Position numbers and translations under genes: made by a program | The notes under the pieces: model-generated | What the model saw: the letters and a program-made list of their open reading frames with translations, nothing else | Told to the model about the DNA's origin: nothing | Databases searched by the model: none | Assembly (NCBI RefSeq): GCF_000966975.1 | Contig: NZ_JZWV01000722.1 | Span: forward strand, 1-5,332 | Direction of reading: 5' to 3' | DNA: 5,332 bases | Source of the DNA: Streptomyces katrae | GTDB lineage: Bacteria > Actinomycetota > Actinomycetes > Streptomycetales > Streptomycetaceae | Shown: positions 4,827 through 5,332 of the stretch, piece after piece | How the letters are laid out: each line of letters starts with the position of its first letter | How positions within the stretch are numbered: position 1 is the stretch's first letter

Positions 4827-5332
4827 ATGGAGATCAACACGCAGCAGAACACCGCCGAGCAGACCGTTCGAGCACTGGTCCAGCGGTCGCACCGGGGGCC
4901 GAAGGACCTGACTCTTGTGACGAATCACCGCCGCCCCTCCCCAGGGCCCGGCGAGTACCTGATCCGCGTCGGCGCCGCCGGGGTCAACTTCGCCGATGTC
5001 ATGCAGACCCGTGGCACCTACGGAGGAGGCCCGCAGGCACCCTACGTGGCGGGCTTTGAGGCGGCCGGTGCAATCGTGGGGGTCGGCGCGGACGTCGAGA
5101 ATCCGCTGCCACTTGGGACCCATGTCGTCGGAGCCGGCCCCGGCGCCTTCGCGCAGTACATGACGATGCCGGCCGCGGGGGTACTTCCCGTACCGTCAGG
5201 CTGGAACGATGCCCAGGCTCTCGGTCTGGTGCTGAACTGGGCCACCGCGTTGGCGGCACTGAAGCCGTTGGGCGAGATCAAACCGGGCGAGGCGGTGCTC
5301 GTTCATGCCGCGGCCGGCGGCGTCGGGCAGGC
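4827..5332 (+). CDS. Quinone oxidoreductase-type MDR dehydrogenase (3' end outside window)
   Basis: The visible 168 residues are the N-terminal half of a medium-chain dehydrogenase/reductase of the NAD(P)H:quinone (zeta-crystallin-like) branch; the full family length is about 320-340. The GroES-like catalytic domain begins at VRALVQ (14-19), followed by PGEYLIRVGAAGVNFADVMQ and RGTYGGGPQAPYVAGFEAAG. The Asn-Phe-Ala-Asp form, with no Cys or His zinc ligands, marks the zinc-free group. The start of the Rossmann fold shows as AVLVHAAAGGVGQ (156-168), the nucleotide-binding glycine motif. The reaction is expected to be NAD(P)H-dependent reduction of a quinone or enone; the substrate is unknown. 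ATG 4827 is the only fitting start. It leaves a 13-residue polar extension (MEINTQQNTAEQT) before the usual N-terminus, and no SD precedes it, in keeping with a leaderless transcript from the MerR-type promoter. The gene is cut by the window edge, not broken. Confidence 0.92.
   Translation, partial: MEINTQQNTAEQTVRALVQRSHRGPKDLTLVTNHRRPSPGPGEYLIRVGAAGVNFADVMQTRGTYGGGPQAPYVAGFEAAGAIVGVGADVENPLPLGTHVVGAGPGAFAQYMTMPAAGVLPVPSGWNDAQALGLVLNWATALAALKPLGEIKPGEAVLVHAAAGGVGQ

Noticed and set aside
1..5332. CRISPR array, tRNA, rRNA, riboswitch or phage attachment site
   Set aside because: No regularly spaced repeats, no cloverleaf with a T-loop GTTCGA-type core, and no repeated att-like core were seen on reading both strands.

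Overview
The base composition (strongly GC-rich, with G or C at most third codon positions), the many GTG starts and the gene types point to a high-GC actinomycete, most likely Streptomyces or a close relative. This is inferred from style and families; no marker gene in the window fixes the taxon.

Layout, left to right. (1) At 70-531 (+) lies a small acidic orphan protein of unknown function. (2) At about 536-1127 (-) is a decayed ISL3-family transposase. It is cut at both ends, carries a frameshift near 930-934 and has an in-frame internal deletion near 674. Its stop codon lies 4 bp beyond the stop of the first gene. (3) At 1223-3623 (+) is a tight three-gene operon: a multi-spanning membrane protein resembling DUF1453/CcdC-like proteins, a six-TM HisKA_3 sensor histidine kinase 2 bp downstream, and a NarL/LuxR-type response regulator overlapping the kinase by ATGA. 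(4) At 3624-3817 is a gap rich in inverted repeats between convergent genes. (5) At 3818-4213 (-) is a second small orphan protein. (6) At 4214-4414 is a divergent intergenic region whose right half holds two very short ORFs chained by stop/start overlaps into the next gene. (7) At 4415-4780 (+) is a MerR-family regulator. (8) At 4827-5332 (+) is the start of a zinc-free quinone-oxidoreductase-type MDR enzyme, cut by the window edge.

How the genes fit together. The membrane protein, kinase and regulator look like one signalling unit: membrane input, phosphotransfer from kinase His218 to regulator Asp63, then transcriptional output through the LuxR-type HTH. The signal and targets cannot be read from the sequence. 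The MerR gene and the oxidoreductase form a second regulatory unit. The 46 bp between them hold a TTGACC -35 element, a partly symmetric 21-bp operator-like dyad and a weak -10. This is the layout of a MerR-activated promoter, and it would start transcription at or next to the oxidoreductase ATG, giving a leaderless mRNA.

No clearly new defence or mobile system is visible. The points most worth a second look are the merR-oxidoreductase promoter with its leaderless start, the chain of micro-ORFs before merR, the coupled membrane protein in the two-component operon, and the deletion structure of the ISL3 relic.
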